From: Lacticaseibacillus nasuensis JCM 17158
GTDB taxonomy: Bacteria > Bacillota > Bacilli > Lactobacillales > Lactobacillaceae
Length of the DNA stretch: 64,000 bases
Assembly (NCBI RefSeq): GCF_001434705.1
Contig: NZ_AZDJ01000013.1
Span: 204,592-268,591 of the forward strand
Reading direction: 5' to 3'
Below are positions 18,312-26,522 of the stretch, piece after piece. The translations under genes were made by a program, and so were the position numbers. Below the pieces are notes generated by a model that searched no databases, was not told the origin of the DNA, and saw only the letters and a list, made by a program, of their open reading frames with translations. The stretch's first letter is position 1. Each line of letters opens with the position of its first letter.

Positions 18312-18587
18312 TTACTTCACAGCATCCTTGAGTGCCTTGCCTGGCTTGAATGCAGGCACTTTCGATGCAGGGATCTTAATCTCTGCACCAGTTTGTGGGT
18401 TGCGGCCCTTACGAGCGGCGCGAGAGCGCACCTCGAAGTTACCGAAACCAATCAATTGAACCTTTTCACCCTTAGCTAAGGATGCTTCAATCGAACCGAA
18501 CACTGCGTCAACCGCAGCAGTTGCGTCCTTCTTGGTCAAGCCAGTTGAAGTTGCAACACTTTCGATCAATTCTGCTTTGTTTGCCAT
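18312..18587 (-). CDS. hup: DNA-binding protein HU
   Basis: A 91-residue histone-like protein that binds and bends DNA as a homodimer. The sequence is typical over its full length: [41 protein letters not shown] (the DNA-binding arm with its proline) and [12 protein letters not shown]. It stands alone between a long leader with two hairpins and a strong terminator. Its base composition and codon use look like a highly expressed gene compared with the GC-rich neighbours. Confidence 0.98.
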   Translation of the reverse strand: MANKAELIESVATSTGLTKKDATAAVDAVFGSIEASLAKGEKVQLIGFGNFEVRSRAARKGRNPQTGAEIKIPASKVPAFKPGKALKDAVK

Positions 18588-18612
18588 ATGTACTTCACCT
18601 CCGTTTGTTATA

Positions 18613-18668
18613 TTCGCTCAGCCGAAGCTGGCGAACAACTCACCTCATTGTGAGCAACGAGAATGAGG
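18613..18668 (-). promoter_or_regulatory. Two hairpins in the hup leader
   Basis: The leader between promoter and start codon contains CCTCATT / AATGAGG (18643-18668) and, just before the ribosome site, a stem AGC / GCT closed by TTCG within TTCGC / GCGAA (18613-18635). The second resembles a stable UUCG-capped RNA hairpin. A role in hup mRNA stability or translation is inferred. Confidence 0.45.
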
Positions 18669-18704
18669 AAACAATGATAAACCGGTATCACCATTTCAAG
18701 AGAT

Positions 18705-18733
18705 AACATATCACACAAAGCCTAGTGTGACAA
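18705..18733 (-). promoter_or_regulatory. Likely hup promoter
   Basis: TTGTCA and TATGTT are 17 bp apart on the minus strand. The leader would be about 110 nt. ACAATGATAAA occurs twice nearby (18671-18681 and 18730-18740), the second overlapping the -35. Confidence 0.55.
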
Positions 18734-18763
18734 TGATAAATCGCATTTTTGCGCGCAATTCGA

Positions 18764-18804
18764 GAAAAAAGTCGGAAAATAGGAAATGAAAACCATTTTC
18801 CGGC
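18764..18804 (-). terminator. Intrinsic terminator after der
   Basis: GCCGGAAAAT pairs with ATTTTCCGAC (one mismatch) and is followed by six T residues on the minus strand. Confidence 0.85.
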
Positions 18805-18814
18805 TAAACCCGCA

Positions 18815-20125
18815 TCACTTCCGCTTTCGCGCAATCAAGTGGATGGGTGTCCCCGAAAAGTCGAACGTTTTCCGGAGCTGATTAATGAGAAAACGCTCAT
18901 AGGAAAAATGCAGTAGGTCGGGGTCATTGACAAAGACGACAAAGGTTGGCGGCAATACCGCGACTTGTGTCATATAATAAATTCTTAGCCGCTTGCCATT
19001 AATCGTCGGCGTCGGGGTGACCGCCAAGGCGTCCACCAACACGTCGTTCAAGACGGCGCTTTGGATTCGGCGATTTTGATTTTCAGAAACCGTCCCGATC
19101 ATGGCTGGCAGGTTGCCGAGGCGCTGTTTGGTCTTTGCGGAGACAAAAACAATTGGCGCGTAGTCCAAATAGGCGAATTCCTGCCGAATGTGGTCCGTGA
19201 ATTCCTGCAAGGTGTGGTTATCCTTGTCGGGCACCAGGTCCCACTTGTTGACCACGAGGATGATCCCCCGCCCTGCTTCGTGGGCATAGCCGGCGACTTT
19301 TTTATCCTGCTCGCGGATGCCTTCTTCGGCGTTCAACACGACCAAGACGACATCGGAGCGATCCACCGCCCGCAGCGCGCGCATCACGGCGTATTTCTCG
19401 GTGCTTTCGTACACCTTACCGCGTTTACGAATACCGGCGGTGTCGATCATCGTGAATTCCTGCCCATTGGCCGTGAACTTCGTGTCAATCGCGTCGCGGG
19501 TCGTGCCTTCGATTGGCGACACAATCACGCGGTTTTCACCCAGCATAGCGTTGACCAGCGACGACTTGCCGACGTTGGGCCGGCCGATGAACGAGAACTT
19601 GATGCTGTCGTCTTCGTCTTCCGTCCCCGCCTTGGGGAAGGCGGCCAGCACCGCGTCGAGGACGTCGCCCAAGCCGATGCCGTGCACGCCAGACAGCGGC
19701 AAGGGATCGCCGAAGCCCAGCGAATAAAAGTCGTAGATGTCTTGGCGCCGCTCGGGGTTGTCGACCTTATTGACCGCCAGCACCACCGGTTTGTCGGCGC
19801 GGTAGAGAATCTGGGCGACTTGTTGGTCGGCATCGGTAACGCCGCCTTCGATAGACGTCAGGAATAAGATGACGTCGGCTTCGTCGATGGCGATTTCCGC
19901 TTGATCCTTGATCTGGCTTAAAAACGGCTCGTCGCCAAGGTCAATCCCGCCGGTGTCGATGACGGCAAATTCTTGGCCCAGCCACTCCCCGCGCCCGTAG
20001 ATGCGGTCGCGGGTGACGCCTGGGGTATCTTCGACGATCGACACGCGTTCGCCTAGGATGCGGTTGAAAATGGTCGACTTGCCGACGTTAGGCCGGCCGA
20101 CAATGGCTAATGTCGGTAAACTCAT
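18815..20125 (-). CDS. der: Ribosome-assembly GTPase Der (EngA)
   Basis: A 436-residue GTPase with two tandem G domains and a C-terminal KH-like domain, acting in 50S subunit assembly. First domain: GRPNVGKST (G1), DTGG (G3), NKVD (G4). Second domain: [17 protein letters not shown]. The C-terminus [19 protein letters not shown] is typical. The start [10 protein letters not shown] at 20125 follows GAGGAGG; a longer frame upstream has no ribosome site. rpsA lies upstream, separated by a terminator. Confidence 0.97.
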   Translation of the reverse strand: MSLPTLAIVGRPNVGKSTIFNRILGERVSIVEDTPGVTRDRIYGRGEWLGQEFAVIDTGGIDLGDEPFLSQIKDQAEIAIDEADVILFLTSIEGGVTDADQQVAQILYRADKPVVLAVNKVDNPERRQDIYDFYSLGFGDPLPLSGVHGIGLGDVLDAVLAAFPKAGTEDEDDSIKFSFIGRPNVGKSSLVNAMLGENRVIVSPIEGTTRDAIDTKFTANGQEFTMIDTAGIRKRGKVYESTEKYAVMRALRAVDRSDVVLVVLNAEEGIREQDKKVAGYAHEAGRGIILVVNKWDLVPDKDNHTLQEFTDHIRQEFAYLDYAPIVFVSAKTKQRLGNLPAMIGTVSENQNRRIQSAVLNDVLVDALAVTPTPTINGKRLRIYYMTQVAVLPPTFVVFVNDPDLLHFSYERFLINQLRKTFDFSGTPIHLIARKRK

Positions 20126-20164
20126 GGGGTTCCTCCTCAACGCGAACAACGCGTTGCTTTGTCT

Positions 20165-20200
20165 AAAAAAGCGGGACTACCCGTTGCCGGGCGTCCCGCT
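20165..20200 (-). terminator. Intrinsic terminator after rpsA
   Basis: An 8-bp stem AGCGGGAC / GTCCCGCT with a 15-nt GC-rich loop is followed by six T residues on the minus strand. Confidence 0.88.
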
Positions 20201-20210
20201 CACTGCCACA

Positions 20211-21503
20211 TTACTTGTTGTCGGTCTTGAAGTCTTTCAAGGCGTCACCAAGCAAGTCGCCCATCGAGAAGCCACTGTCATCTTGCTGGTATTCAGCAGG
20301 AATCTGAGTGTGGCTTTGACGGTTGTTATTCCGACGTGGCCGATCAGAACTGTTGCCACCGCGGCCGCCGCGATTGTTGTTGTTGCTGCGCGGACGGTCT
20401 TCGGAAGCACCTTCTGGGGCTTCAGTCAGCGCCTTGATGGACAGCGCCAGGCGATGCGCGTCTGGATCAACGCTCAAGACCTTGACCTGCACAGCTTGGC
20501 CTTCCTTCAACACGTCTTGCGGCGTCGCAATGTGTTCATGGGAAATCTGGGAAATGTGAACCAGCCCTTCAACCCCTGGGAACACTTCGACGAAGGCGCC
20601 GAAGTTGGTCAGGCGCTTCACCGTGCCGTCTAAGACGGAACCGGCTGGGGCCTTTTCTTCGATGTCATCCCATGGCTGTGGCAGGGTCTGCTTGATGGAC
20701 AAGGAGATCCGGTCGCGGTCTGGGTCAACGCTCAAGACTTTCACCTTGACGTCTTGGCCGACCTTCAACACGTCACTTGGCTTGTCGACGTGGTCAAAGG
20801 CGATTTCGGAAACATGGACCAAGCCGTCCACGCCGCCGAGGTCAACGAAGGCACCAAAGTTGGTCAAGCGCGCAACCTTGCCTTCAACCGTGTCGCCAGG
20901 TTGAATCTTCGCGAAGATTTCCTTGCGGGCTTCCGCCTTACCGGCTTCAACAATGGCACGGTGGGACAGGATCAAGCGGTTCTCGCTTGGTTCGATTTCG
21001 ATGATCTTGAATTCGAGTTCTTGGCCCTTGTATTGGGACAGGTCCTCGACAAAGTGATCGGCCACCATGCTGGCTGGAACGAAGCCACGCACCCCGGCGT
21101 TGACGACCAAGCCGCCTTTAACGACGCTGGTCACTGGCGCGGTGATGGTTTCACCGGCATCAAACTTGGCTTGGATTTCTTTCCAAACCTTTTGCGCTTC
21201 CAGACGACGCTTGGAAAGCAGGTACTGGCCGTTTTCTTTGTCCTTACCAATCGTGGAAATGACAACCAAATCAAGCTTGTCACCGACGTTCGCAACTGTC
21301 CGAATGTCATCGATTGGCTGAGTAGAAAGTTCTTTAAGAGGAACGACACCTTCAACACCGGTGCCTTCGATGCCAACGATCAGTTGCTTGTCCTCTACGG
21401 CTAATACCTCGCCCTTGACGGTATCACCGATGTGTACCGTCTCTACGCTCTTCAGCGCATCCGCCATAGTCTGGGCGTTTTCAGTTACATTGTTGTCACT
21501 CAT
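20211..21503 (-). CDS. rpsA: Ribosomal protein S1 homologue with four S1 domains and RGG-type tail
   Basis: A 430-residue RNA-binding protein. Four S1 domains lie at about 20-90, 105-170, 188-260 and 275-345; the third and fourth carry the clear repeats LTNFGAFVDLGGVDGLVHVSEI and LTNFGAFVEVFPGVEGLVHISQI. The tail (about 363-400) is rich in Arg, Gly and Asn (NNNNRGGRGGNSS), unlike a plain S1 C-terminus, and ends with a conserved-looking FSMGDLLGDALKDFKTDNK. Low-GC Gram-positive S1 homologues are shorter than the E. coli protein and their role in initiation is less strict. cmk lies upstream in the same direction. Confidence 0.94.
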   Translation of the reverse strand: MSDNNVTENAQTMADALKSVETVHIGDTVKGEVLAVEDKQLIVGIEGTGVEGVVPLKELSTQPIDDIRTVANVGDKLDLVVISTIGKDKENGQYLLSKRRLEAQKVWKEIQAKFDAGETITAPVTSVVKGGLVVNAGVRGFVPASMVADHFVEDLSQYKGQELEFKIIEIEPSENRLILSHRAIVEAGKAEARKEIFAKIQPGDTVEGKVARLTNFGAFVDLGGVDGLVHVSEIAFDHVDKPSDVLKVGQDVKVKVLSVDPDRDRISLSIKQTLPQPWDDIEEKAPAGSVLDGTVKRLTNFGAFVEVFPGVEGLVHISQISHEHIATPQDVLKEGQAVQVKVLSVDPDAHRLALSIKALTEAPEGASEDRPRSNNNNRGGRGGNSSDRPRRNNNRQSHTQIPAEYQQDDSGFSMGDLLGDALKDFKTDNK

Positions 21504-21600
21504 GCCAAAAAATCCTCCTATACGACTGTCATACAGCGTCTATTGTACCGGACTCCCGGAGAAAATACCAATATTTTTTCTCACCGGTTCCAACTGCCAC

Positions 21601-22266
21601 TTAGCGGGATTGCGCTTGCGCAACCAATGCCAAAATTTCGCTAACTTCTTCGTCGATGGTCATGCTGGTGCTGTCGAGTTCCACCGCATCGGCCGCCTTG
21701 CGTAACGGCGACGTCGCCCGGGTCGAATCCTTGCGGTCGCGCTCGGCGATTTCCGCTTCCAGCTCAGCAAGCGGCGTGGTGATGCCGCGGGCCTGGTTTT
21801 CCTTGAAGCGGCGCTTGGCCCGCTCGGCGACGCTAGCAATCAGAAAAATCTTCACCGCTGCGTTGGGCAACACGGTGGTGCCGATGTCGCGGCCATCCAT
21901 CACGATGTCGTGGGCCTCGGCAATGGCGCGCTGGCGCTTGACGAGCTCGGCGCGCACGGCCGGCAAGGCGGCCACCTGCGACACGTTGTTAGTCGTTTCC
22001 GGTTCGCGAATGGCCAACGTGACGTCTTCGCCGTTCATGAACACGAGCTGCCCGTCCGCACTTGGCTGAAAACTAATGGTGAGCGCCTCGAGGTGGCGCA
22101 TGATCGCCGCTTCGTCGGCCAGCGGCAACTGTGCCCGCAGCGCCATGAGCGTCACGGTGCGATACATCGCCCCGGTGTCGCAATAAATAAAGCCTAGTTT
22201 AGTCGCCACCAGTTTGGCGATGGTACTTTTACCCGACCCGGCTGGGCCGTCGATTGCAATTTGCAT
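21601..22266 (-). CDS. cmk: Cytidylate kinase
   Basis: A 221-residue kinase that phosphorylates CMP and dCMP. The P-loop GPAGSGKST lies at residues 8-16, followed by DTGAMYR, and DGRDIGTTVLPNA and KRRFKENQARG match the family. The ATG at 22266 is preferred over a TTG three codons upstream, because AAGGAGG is too close to the TTG. The cmk-rpsA-der-hup order is common in Firmicutes. Confidence 0.96.
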   Translation of the reverse strand: MQIAIDGPAGSGKSTIAKLVATKLGFIYCDTGAMYRTVTLMALRAQLPLADEAAIMRHLEALTISFQPSADGQLVFMNGEDVTLAIREPETTNNVSQVAALPAVRAELVKRQRAIAEAHDIVMDGRDIGTTVLPNAAVKIFLIASVAERAKRRFKENQARGITTPLAELEAEIAERDRKDSTRATSPLRKAADAVELDSTSMTIDEEVSEILALVAQAQSR

Positions 22267-22323
22267 GCGGTGCAAGTCCTCCTTGTGTACACATTCGATT
22301 TAGTGTACCGCATTTTGCCCCAC

Positions 22324-22351
22324 GAAAAAAGAGCGCCGCAGGGACGCTCTT
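22324..22351 (-). terminator. Intrinsic terminator after the LysM gene
   Basis: AAGAGCG / CGCTCTT stem with a 9-nt loop, followed by TTTTTT on the minus strand. Confidence 0.85.
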
Positions 22352-22353
22352 GC

Positions 22354-22959
22354 TTACTTGACCTTTAGGGTTTGCCCGACTGAAATGGTGGAACTCGACA
22401 AACCGTTTAAGCTTTCGATTTCCGCTAGGCTCATGCCGTGGTTAACCGCGATGCGATACAAGTTGTCGCCGGCCTTAACGGTGTAGGTGTTAGTCGCCGC
22501 TGACGACTTGGCACTGCTGCTGGCACTCGACGACGCCTGGCTGCTGCTGCGCGCCGGCGTGCTCGAGCTAGTCGAAGCGGCGCTTTTCTTGGCCGCGGCT
22601 TTGCTGCTGGCGGCCGCCTTGCTGCTGGCGGCTTCGGAAGCCGCCACGGACTTCGACTTGGCCTTGGCCTTTGACGCTTTTTGCTTGCTGGTGTTCACGG
22701 TAATCTTGCTACTGGTGTAGTCGTTGTTGGCTGGGCGGTTGCTGGCCCAGGCGTTATACGCCACCGGCACGATGATGATGATGGCCAAGGCGATCCAGAC
22801 GATCCACGTCAACGTCGAATTGCCGCGCTTCTTGTGCCGCGTGGCGACACGTGAAAGATTGCCACTTGCATCCCGGTCATCGTCAAATTGTTTCGCCCAT
22901 GGCTGTGACTCCGGGTCAGTCTCTGGCTTGTGGTCTGTTGGCGTCGGTTTATCTGACAT
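22354..22959 (-). CDS. Membrane-anchored LysM protein
   Basis: A 201-residue protein with three parts: an acidic cytoplasmic N-terminus (1-45), one membrane segment (about 50-70, TWIVWIALAIIIIVPVAYNA), a low-complexity Ala/Ser/Lys linker (about 85-155), and a single C-terminal LysM domain (about 158-201, YTVKAGDNLYRIAVNHGMSLAEIESLNGL). LysM binds peptidoglycan, so the linker probably spans the periplasm-like space to the wall. An extended -10 (TGCTACAAT) lies ahead of it. This type of protein commonly sits between recQ and cmk in lactobacilli; its exact role is unknown. Confidence 0.9.
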   Translation of the reverse strand: MSDKPTPTDHKPETDPESQPWAKQFDDDRDASGNLSRVATRHKKRGNSTLTWIVWIALAIIIIVPVAYNAWASNRPANNDYTSSKITVNTSKQKASKAKAKSKSVAASEAASSKAAASSKAAAKKSAASTSSSTPARSSSQASSSASSSAKSSAATNTYTVKAGDNLYRIAVNHGMSLAEIESLNGLSSSTISVGQTLKVK

Positions 22960-23024
22960 GACAAATGGTCCTCCTCACTGAACTATCCAAATTGTAGCAT
23001 AACTGTAATCAAAGATTCTTAATA

Positions 23025-24434
23025 TTACTTAAATATTGCCGCAAACACGCCGCGCCAATCCGTTGGCGTGGCGGCTTCGTGCGCTTGCCCCGGCGCCAGC
23101 CGCGCCAAAACATCGGCGGTCAGCTCCCCGCAGCAGTGCGCGGTGTGCGCCGGCACCGGCGAATCAAAGTGTTGCAGCAACACCGCGCGCCGGCAGCCCG
23201 AGGCGTTCAAAAGCGCCCCCATGGCATCGAAGCTCGCCGCTTTTTCACTCAGGCGATCACGCAGCTGGGCCGTGGTTTGCGCCTGGGTGAACCCGGCGTG
23301 AATGTACGCTTCGACTAGACTGATTTGCGGATCGGCAAAATCGGTAAACGCCTCGGGGTGCGCATAAATCGTGGCGATGGTGCGCTGATCTGGCAAACTG
23401 GCGGCAAATTGCTCGGCGCGCTGGTAATCGCCTGGAGCCACCAAGACGAGGCTGGCGCTGGGTAGCCCGTCGCGCCCGGCGCGGCCAATGCCTTGCGAAT
23501 ACGCCTCAAGCGATTCGGGCACGTGCATGTACACCACCAAGCGCACGTCGGGTTTGTCAATGCCCATGCCAAACGCGCTGGTGGCACAAATTACCTGCAA
23601 CGCGTCGGCCATGAAGCGGCGCTGAATCAAATCGCGGTCATGCGCGCCTAAGCCGGCGTGGTAATACGCCGCGGCGATGCCTTGGCTGGCCAGGTGCGCC
23701 GCGGCTTGCTCGGCCTTGGCCTTGCGATCAAAATACACGATGGTCGGCGCGGCGACGGTTTGCACGACGGCGGTGAGCCGGGCGAGTTTCGCCGGTTGGT
23801 CGGCGACGGCTTCGACGCCGAGATAAACATTCGGCCGGTCCACCGAGGCAATCGAGCGCACCGGCTGGCGCAGGTGCAAGCCGGCTTCGATGTCGGCTTG
23901 GACGTTGGTCGGCGCCGTGGCGGTCAGCGCCAACACCGCGCGCGGTTGCAGCTGGGCCACCACGGCGCCGAGTTTCAGGTACGCGGGGCGAAAATCCGGG
24001 CCCCACTGCGAGATGCAATGCGCCTCGTCGACCACCAAGGCGCTGATGGTCAATTGCGTGAGGCGCCGCAACACATCCGGCCGCGTCAGCGTTTCTGGGG
24101 CGACAAACACAAAGCGATACTGGTCCAGCGCCCCCATCACCGTGGCAAAATCGGCCTGACTCAACTGGCCGGTCAACGCGACGACGCGTTTTTCCCCGCT
24201 GGTTTGTAGCCGCGCCACCTGATCATCCATCAACGCCAACAGCGGCTCGACCACCACCATCGTGCCGGGCAACAGGCGGCCGGGCAGCTGGTAGCACAGC
24301 GTCTTGCCCGAGCCCGTGGGTAACACGCCGAGCGCGTCGCGGCCGGCGAGTACGGCTTCGATGAGCTCGCGCTGGCCGGGCCGAAAACTGGTGAAGCCAA
24401 AGGTTTGTTGCAGTACGGCGGTGAGGTCCGTCAT
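23025..24434 (-). CDS. recQ: ATP-dependent DNA helicase RecQ, short form
   Basis: A 469-residue 3'-5' DNA helicase. Walker A is LPTGSGKTLCYQLP, Walker B/DEAH is VVDEAHCISQWG, and SAFGMGIDKPDVRLV and QGIGRAGRDGLPS are in helicase domain 2. The zinc region is reduced to CRRAVLLQHF followed by HCCGEL, and there is no HRDC domain, so it is shorter than E. coli RecQ (about 610). The ATG at 24434 is favoured over a GTG upstream. It overlaps the ypbB stop by 4 nt and is co-transcribed with it, a common Firmicute pairing. Confidence 0.95.
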   Translation of the reverse strand: MTDLTAVLQQTFGFTSFRPGQRELIEAVLAGRDALGVLPTGSGKTLCYQLPGRLLPGTMVVVEPLLALMDDQVARLQTSGEKRVVALTGQLSQADFATVMGALDQYRFVFVAPETLTRPDVLRRLTQLTISALVVDEAHCISQWGPDFRPAYLKLGAVVAQLQPRAVLALTATAPTNVQADIEAGLHLRQPVRSIASVDRPNVYLGVEAVADQPAKLARLTAVVQTVAAPTIVYFDRKAKAEQAAAHLASQGIAAAYYHAGLGAHDRDLIQRRFMADALQVICATSAFGMGIDKPDVRLVVYMHVPESLEAYSQGIGRAGRDGLPSASLVLVAPGDYQRAEQFAASLPDQRTIATIYAHPEAFTDFADPQISLVEAYIHAGFTQAQTTAQLRDRLSEKAASFDAMGALLNASGCRRAVLLQHFDSPVPAHTAHCCGELTADVLARLAPGQAHEAATPTDWRGVFAAIFK

Positions 24435-25387
24435 TGTGGCCACCTTCCTTGCAGCGTGAGAATCTGAAACAGGCGCACCTGAAAAAAGTCGCTGCCCGGC
24501 ACTGCCGCCAGCAGCTGCTGGTAGTCTTCCGGGTCGCCCAGCGCCTGCGCGTCGAATTGCCGCTTTTGCGCCGGCGGGTAAAACGCGTCAAGCGGAAACT
24601 CGGCGCCAAAAATCGCCCCAACCAACAGGTGCTCGTTGACCGTGCTCATTTTGCGCCGCAGCGCGGCTTGAATCTGCACGCGGTTGGCCCCTTGTGCGGC
24701 CAAGGCCAGCGCCTGCGCGTTGGTGGCCGATAAAATGGCGTGCCGCCCGCCCCACAGTTGCGCCCAACTCGGATAGCGCTGCGGTTCCGCATCGAGGCGC
24801 GCCAGCAGCGCACTAAACGCCTCGATGTCGGCCAAGCGCGCTGCTGGCGTCAGGCTCAAGCCACTGCCGACATAATCGTGGCCGACTAGCCCCAGTGCCA
24901 GGCGATTGGCAGCCGGTGCCGGCAACGCCGCAAATAAAGCCGTCAACTCGGCGATGGCTTGCGGCTGCGCCAGCTGGCGATACCACTGGCGAACCCAGGC
25001 CTGCGTCGCCCAATCCGGAGTGACCGGCCGGTACTGGCGATTGCTAAAACTCGCCTCGGATAAACTTTGCACCGCCAGGTAAAACCGCCCGGCAAAGCCG
25101 TCAATGTCCATCCACGGCTGATAGCTTGCCGGCAAGGTCACGGTACTGGCCCGCGTGGCGGTCAGCCCGGTTTGATGAGTCACCAAGTCGCCTTGGCGGG
25201 TGGCCGCGGCGATCACGTCGTCAAATTCGCTGCGGGCCAGATCCGGCAGCAGCCCCACCCACTGCAGCTGGTCATGCAGCAAGGCGGCATACAGCGTCGA
25301 CAAGGTTTTCTTGCCGACCAAGAGATTATAAACCGACGCGGGGCGGCGCGGCCGGTTGTCGAAAAGCGCTATAATAATCTCGAACAC
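24431..25387 (-). CDS. ypbB: YpbB-like helix-turn-helix protein paired with RecQ
   Basis: A 318-residue protein starting with GTG at 25387, chosen because GGAGG lies 6 nt upstream. The C-terminal part (about 230-300) has the helicase-associated helix-turn-helix character (IQAALRRKMSTVNEHLLVGAIFG). It overlaps recQ by 4 nt. The family is found upstream of recQ and is thought to assist it, but the function is not proven. The gene is divergent from fer, with only 23 nt between start codons, and its likely promoter lies inside the first codons of fer. Confidence 0.88.
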   Translation of the reverse strand: MFEIIIALFDNRPRRPASVYNLLVGKKTLSTLYAALLHDQLQWVGLLPDLARSEFDDVIAAATRQGDLVTHQTGLTATRASTVTLPASYQPWMDIDGFAGRFYLAVQSLSEASFSNRQYRPVTPDWATQAWVRQWYRQLAQPQAIAELTALFAALPAPAANRLALGLVGHDYVGSGLSLTPAARLADIEAFSALLARLDAEPQRYPSWAQLWGGRHAILSATNAQALALAAQGANRVQIQAALRRKMSTVNEHLLVGAIFGAEFPLDAFYPPAQKRQFDAQALGDPEDYQQLLAAVPGSDFFQVRLFQILTLQGRWPQ

Positions 25388-25392
25388 GTCAC

Positions 25393-25404
25393 ACCTCCGG
25401 AGGT
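25393..25404. promoter_or_regulatory. Palindromic Shine-Dalgarno sequence shared by ypbB and fer
   Basis: ACCTCCGGAGGT is a perfect 12-bp palindrome. On the plus strand GGAGG lies 8 nt before the fer ATG; on the minus strand the same bases lie 6 nt before the ypbB GTG. One site therefore supplies the ribosome site of two divergent genes. Confidence 0.85.
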
Positions 25405-25405
25405 T

Positions 25406-25434
25406 TCTATATGACACTATACGCCAAAGTGCAA
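25406..25434 (-). promoter_or_regulatory. Likely ypbB-recQ promoter inside fer
   Basis: TTGCAC and TATAGA are 17 bp apart on the minus strand, within the first codons of fer. Transcription would begin at or near the shared ribosome site. On the other strand a TATAAT at 25370-25375, without a good -35, could serve fer from inside ypbB. Confidence 0.5.
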
Positions 25435-25668
25435 CAAGACGCCTGTATCGCCTGCGGGTTGTGCCAGCTCGCGGCGCCCAGCTTGTTCAGCTATGACGTC
25501 AATGGCATCGCCAGCTACGCGCCGGATCACAACACCGGCAGCCAACCGGTTGCTGACGTGGCGCAGGTGGCCTTTAAGCTCGCCTACACCCGCTGCCCAA
25601 CGCACGCCATTAAGCGCAGCAACCAGCCGTTTCCCGCGCCGACGCCGCCGCGGCGACCGGAACTTTAG
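25411..25668 (+). CDS. fer: Ferredoxin, single cluster
   Basis: An 85-residue electron carrier. Residues 12-18 give CIACGLC (C-x2-C-x2-C) and a fourth cysteine lies in TRCPTHAI, so one 4Fe-4S cluster is expected. The C-terminus carries a proline-rich tail (FPAPTPPRRPEL). The start follows GGAGG by 8 nt. The gene sits between recQ/ypbB and ribU, a usual place for this ferredoxin in lactobacilli. The redox partner is not visible. Confidence 0.94.
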   Translation: MTLYAKVQQDACIACGLCQLAAPSLFSYDVNGIASYAPDHNTGSQPVADVAQVAFKLAYTRCPTHAIKRSNQPFPAPTPPRRPEL

Positions 25669-25670
25669 CC

Positions 25671-25706
25671 AAAAAAATTCCAGCCCCGCGGGCTGGAATT
25701 TTTTTT
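25671..25706. terminator. Bidirectional terminator between fer and ribU
   Basis: A 10-bp stem AATTCCAGCC / GGCTGGAATT with a 5-nt loop has A residues to the left and eight T residues to the right, serving the convergent fer and ribU. Confidence 0.95.
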
Positions 25707-25708
25707 AA

Positions 25709-26278
25709 TTAAGCTGGGTGCACGGCGCCGTGTTTTTCCAGCCACGGCATCAGCGCCTTGGCGACGGCGAAGAACACGATGGAAATCACGAGCCCCTTGA
25801 TCAGGTTAAACGGAATCACACCGACCAGCACGTAGCGCAACGTGGACATGCCGAGCTTGAAGTTCCAGGCCCACAGGTATAGCGGCATCAACACTAACCA
25901 GTTCAAGACGCTCATGATTGCCGTGAGCGACAAGGTGCCAAGGCCGAGGCCCAGCAGCTGGCGCGGCACACTGGTGTGGTTGCGAATCGCCAACACCACC
26001 GGCACCATGAAGCCGACGCTGGCGATAAACGCCGCGGCGTCGCCGATCAAGTTGACGATGCCGCCGCCGGTGAACACCCAGTGCAGCAAGCTGCGGACGA
26101 AGGCGACGGCGATGCCGCCCACCGGCCCGTAAATCAAGCCGCCTAACAGCACGGTTAAATCGGAGAAATCCAACTTCAAAAACGGAAAGAACAACGGAAT
26201 CCCGAAGTTCATCAACACAAACCCGACCGCCGCCAGCATGGCGACACCAACTAAGCGATAAACCTTCGAACCAGACAT
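25709..26278 (-). CDS. ribU: Riboflavin ECF transporter S component
   Basis: A 189-residue membrane protein with about six hydrophobic segments, the substrate-binding component for riboflavin uptake through an ECF transporter whose EcfA/T parts are not in this window. Recognisable parts are LKLDFSDLTVLLGGLIYGPVGGIAVAFVRSLLHWV and the C-terminal PFNLIKGLVISIVFF. The start at 26278 follows GGAGGG; upstream codons lack a site. It is controlled by an FMN riboswitch, which independently supports riboflavin as the substrate. Confidence 0.95.
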   Translation of the reverse strand: MSGSKVYRLVGVAMLAAVGFVLMNFGIPLFFPFLKLDFSDLTVLLGGLIYGPVGGIAVAFVRSLLHWVFTGGGIVNLIGDAAAFIASVGFMVPVVLAIRNHTSVPRQLLGLGLGTLSLTAIMSVLNWLVLMPLYLWAWNFKLGMSTLRYVLVGVIPFNLIKGLVISIVFFAVAKALMPWLEKHGAVHPA

Positions 26279-26314
26279 GACAATCCCTCCATGTTGGTCG
26301 GCTTCAGCGAGGCA

Positions 26315-26344
26315 CAAAAAAGCCTACTTCCAGGGGAAGTAGGC
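26315..26344 (-). terminator. Riboswitch terminator before ribU
   Basis: A 10-bp stem GCCTACTTCC / GGAAGTAGGC with a 3-nt loop is followed by six T residues on the minus strand, about 37 nt before the ribU start. The GAGGCC just upstream can pair instead with GGCTTGTTTGT to form an antiterminator. Confidence 0.9.
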
Positions 26345-26385
26345 CTCGTTTGTTTTGCTTTTGGTGGCAGACAAACAAGCCCCAT

Positions 26386-26494
26386 CTTCTTTATACTAGA
26401 CTCTCACTATCGGTTTCGGAATTTCACCGAATCGGCCGCGAAAACGCGGGTCGTGGACTTTACCACCGGTCGGGAATTACACCCTGCCCTGAAG
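26386..26494 (-). promoter_or_regulatory. FMN riboswitch (RFN element)
   Basis: The conserved RFN core is read directly: GGGCAGGGTGTAATTCCCG, ACCGGTGGTAAAGTCC, a variable stem CCGCG / CGCGG, then CCGATTCGGTGAAATTCCG and AACCGATAGTGAGAGTC, closing with GAAG. With bound FMN the terminator downstream should form and ribU expression should fall. Confidence 0.97.
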
Positions 26495-26522
26495 ACGAAC
26501 CAAATATTTTATTTACAAGAGA

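Noticed and set aside
21540-21600. Terminator after cmk near 21555-21585
   Set aside because: A stem with a bulge can be drawn (GAGAAAA / TTTTCTC), but there is no T run after it, so rpsA and cmk may be co-transcribed.
25360-25378. Catabolite-response element before fer (GAAAAGCGCTATAAT)
   Set aside because: Only the central part resembles a cre site; the right half does not match, and the TATAAT explains the A/T content.
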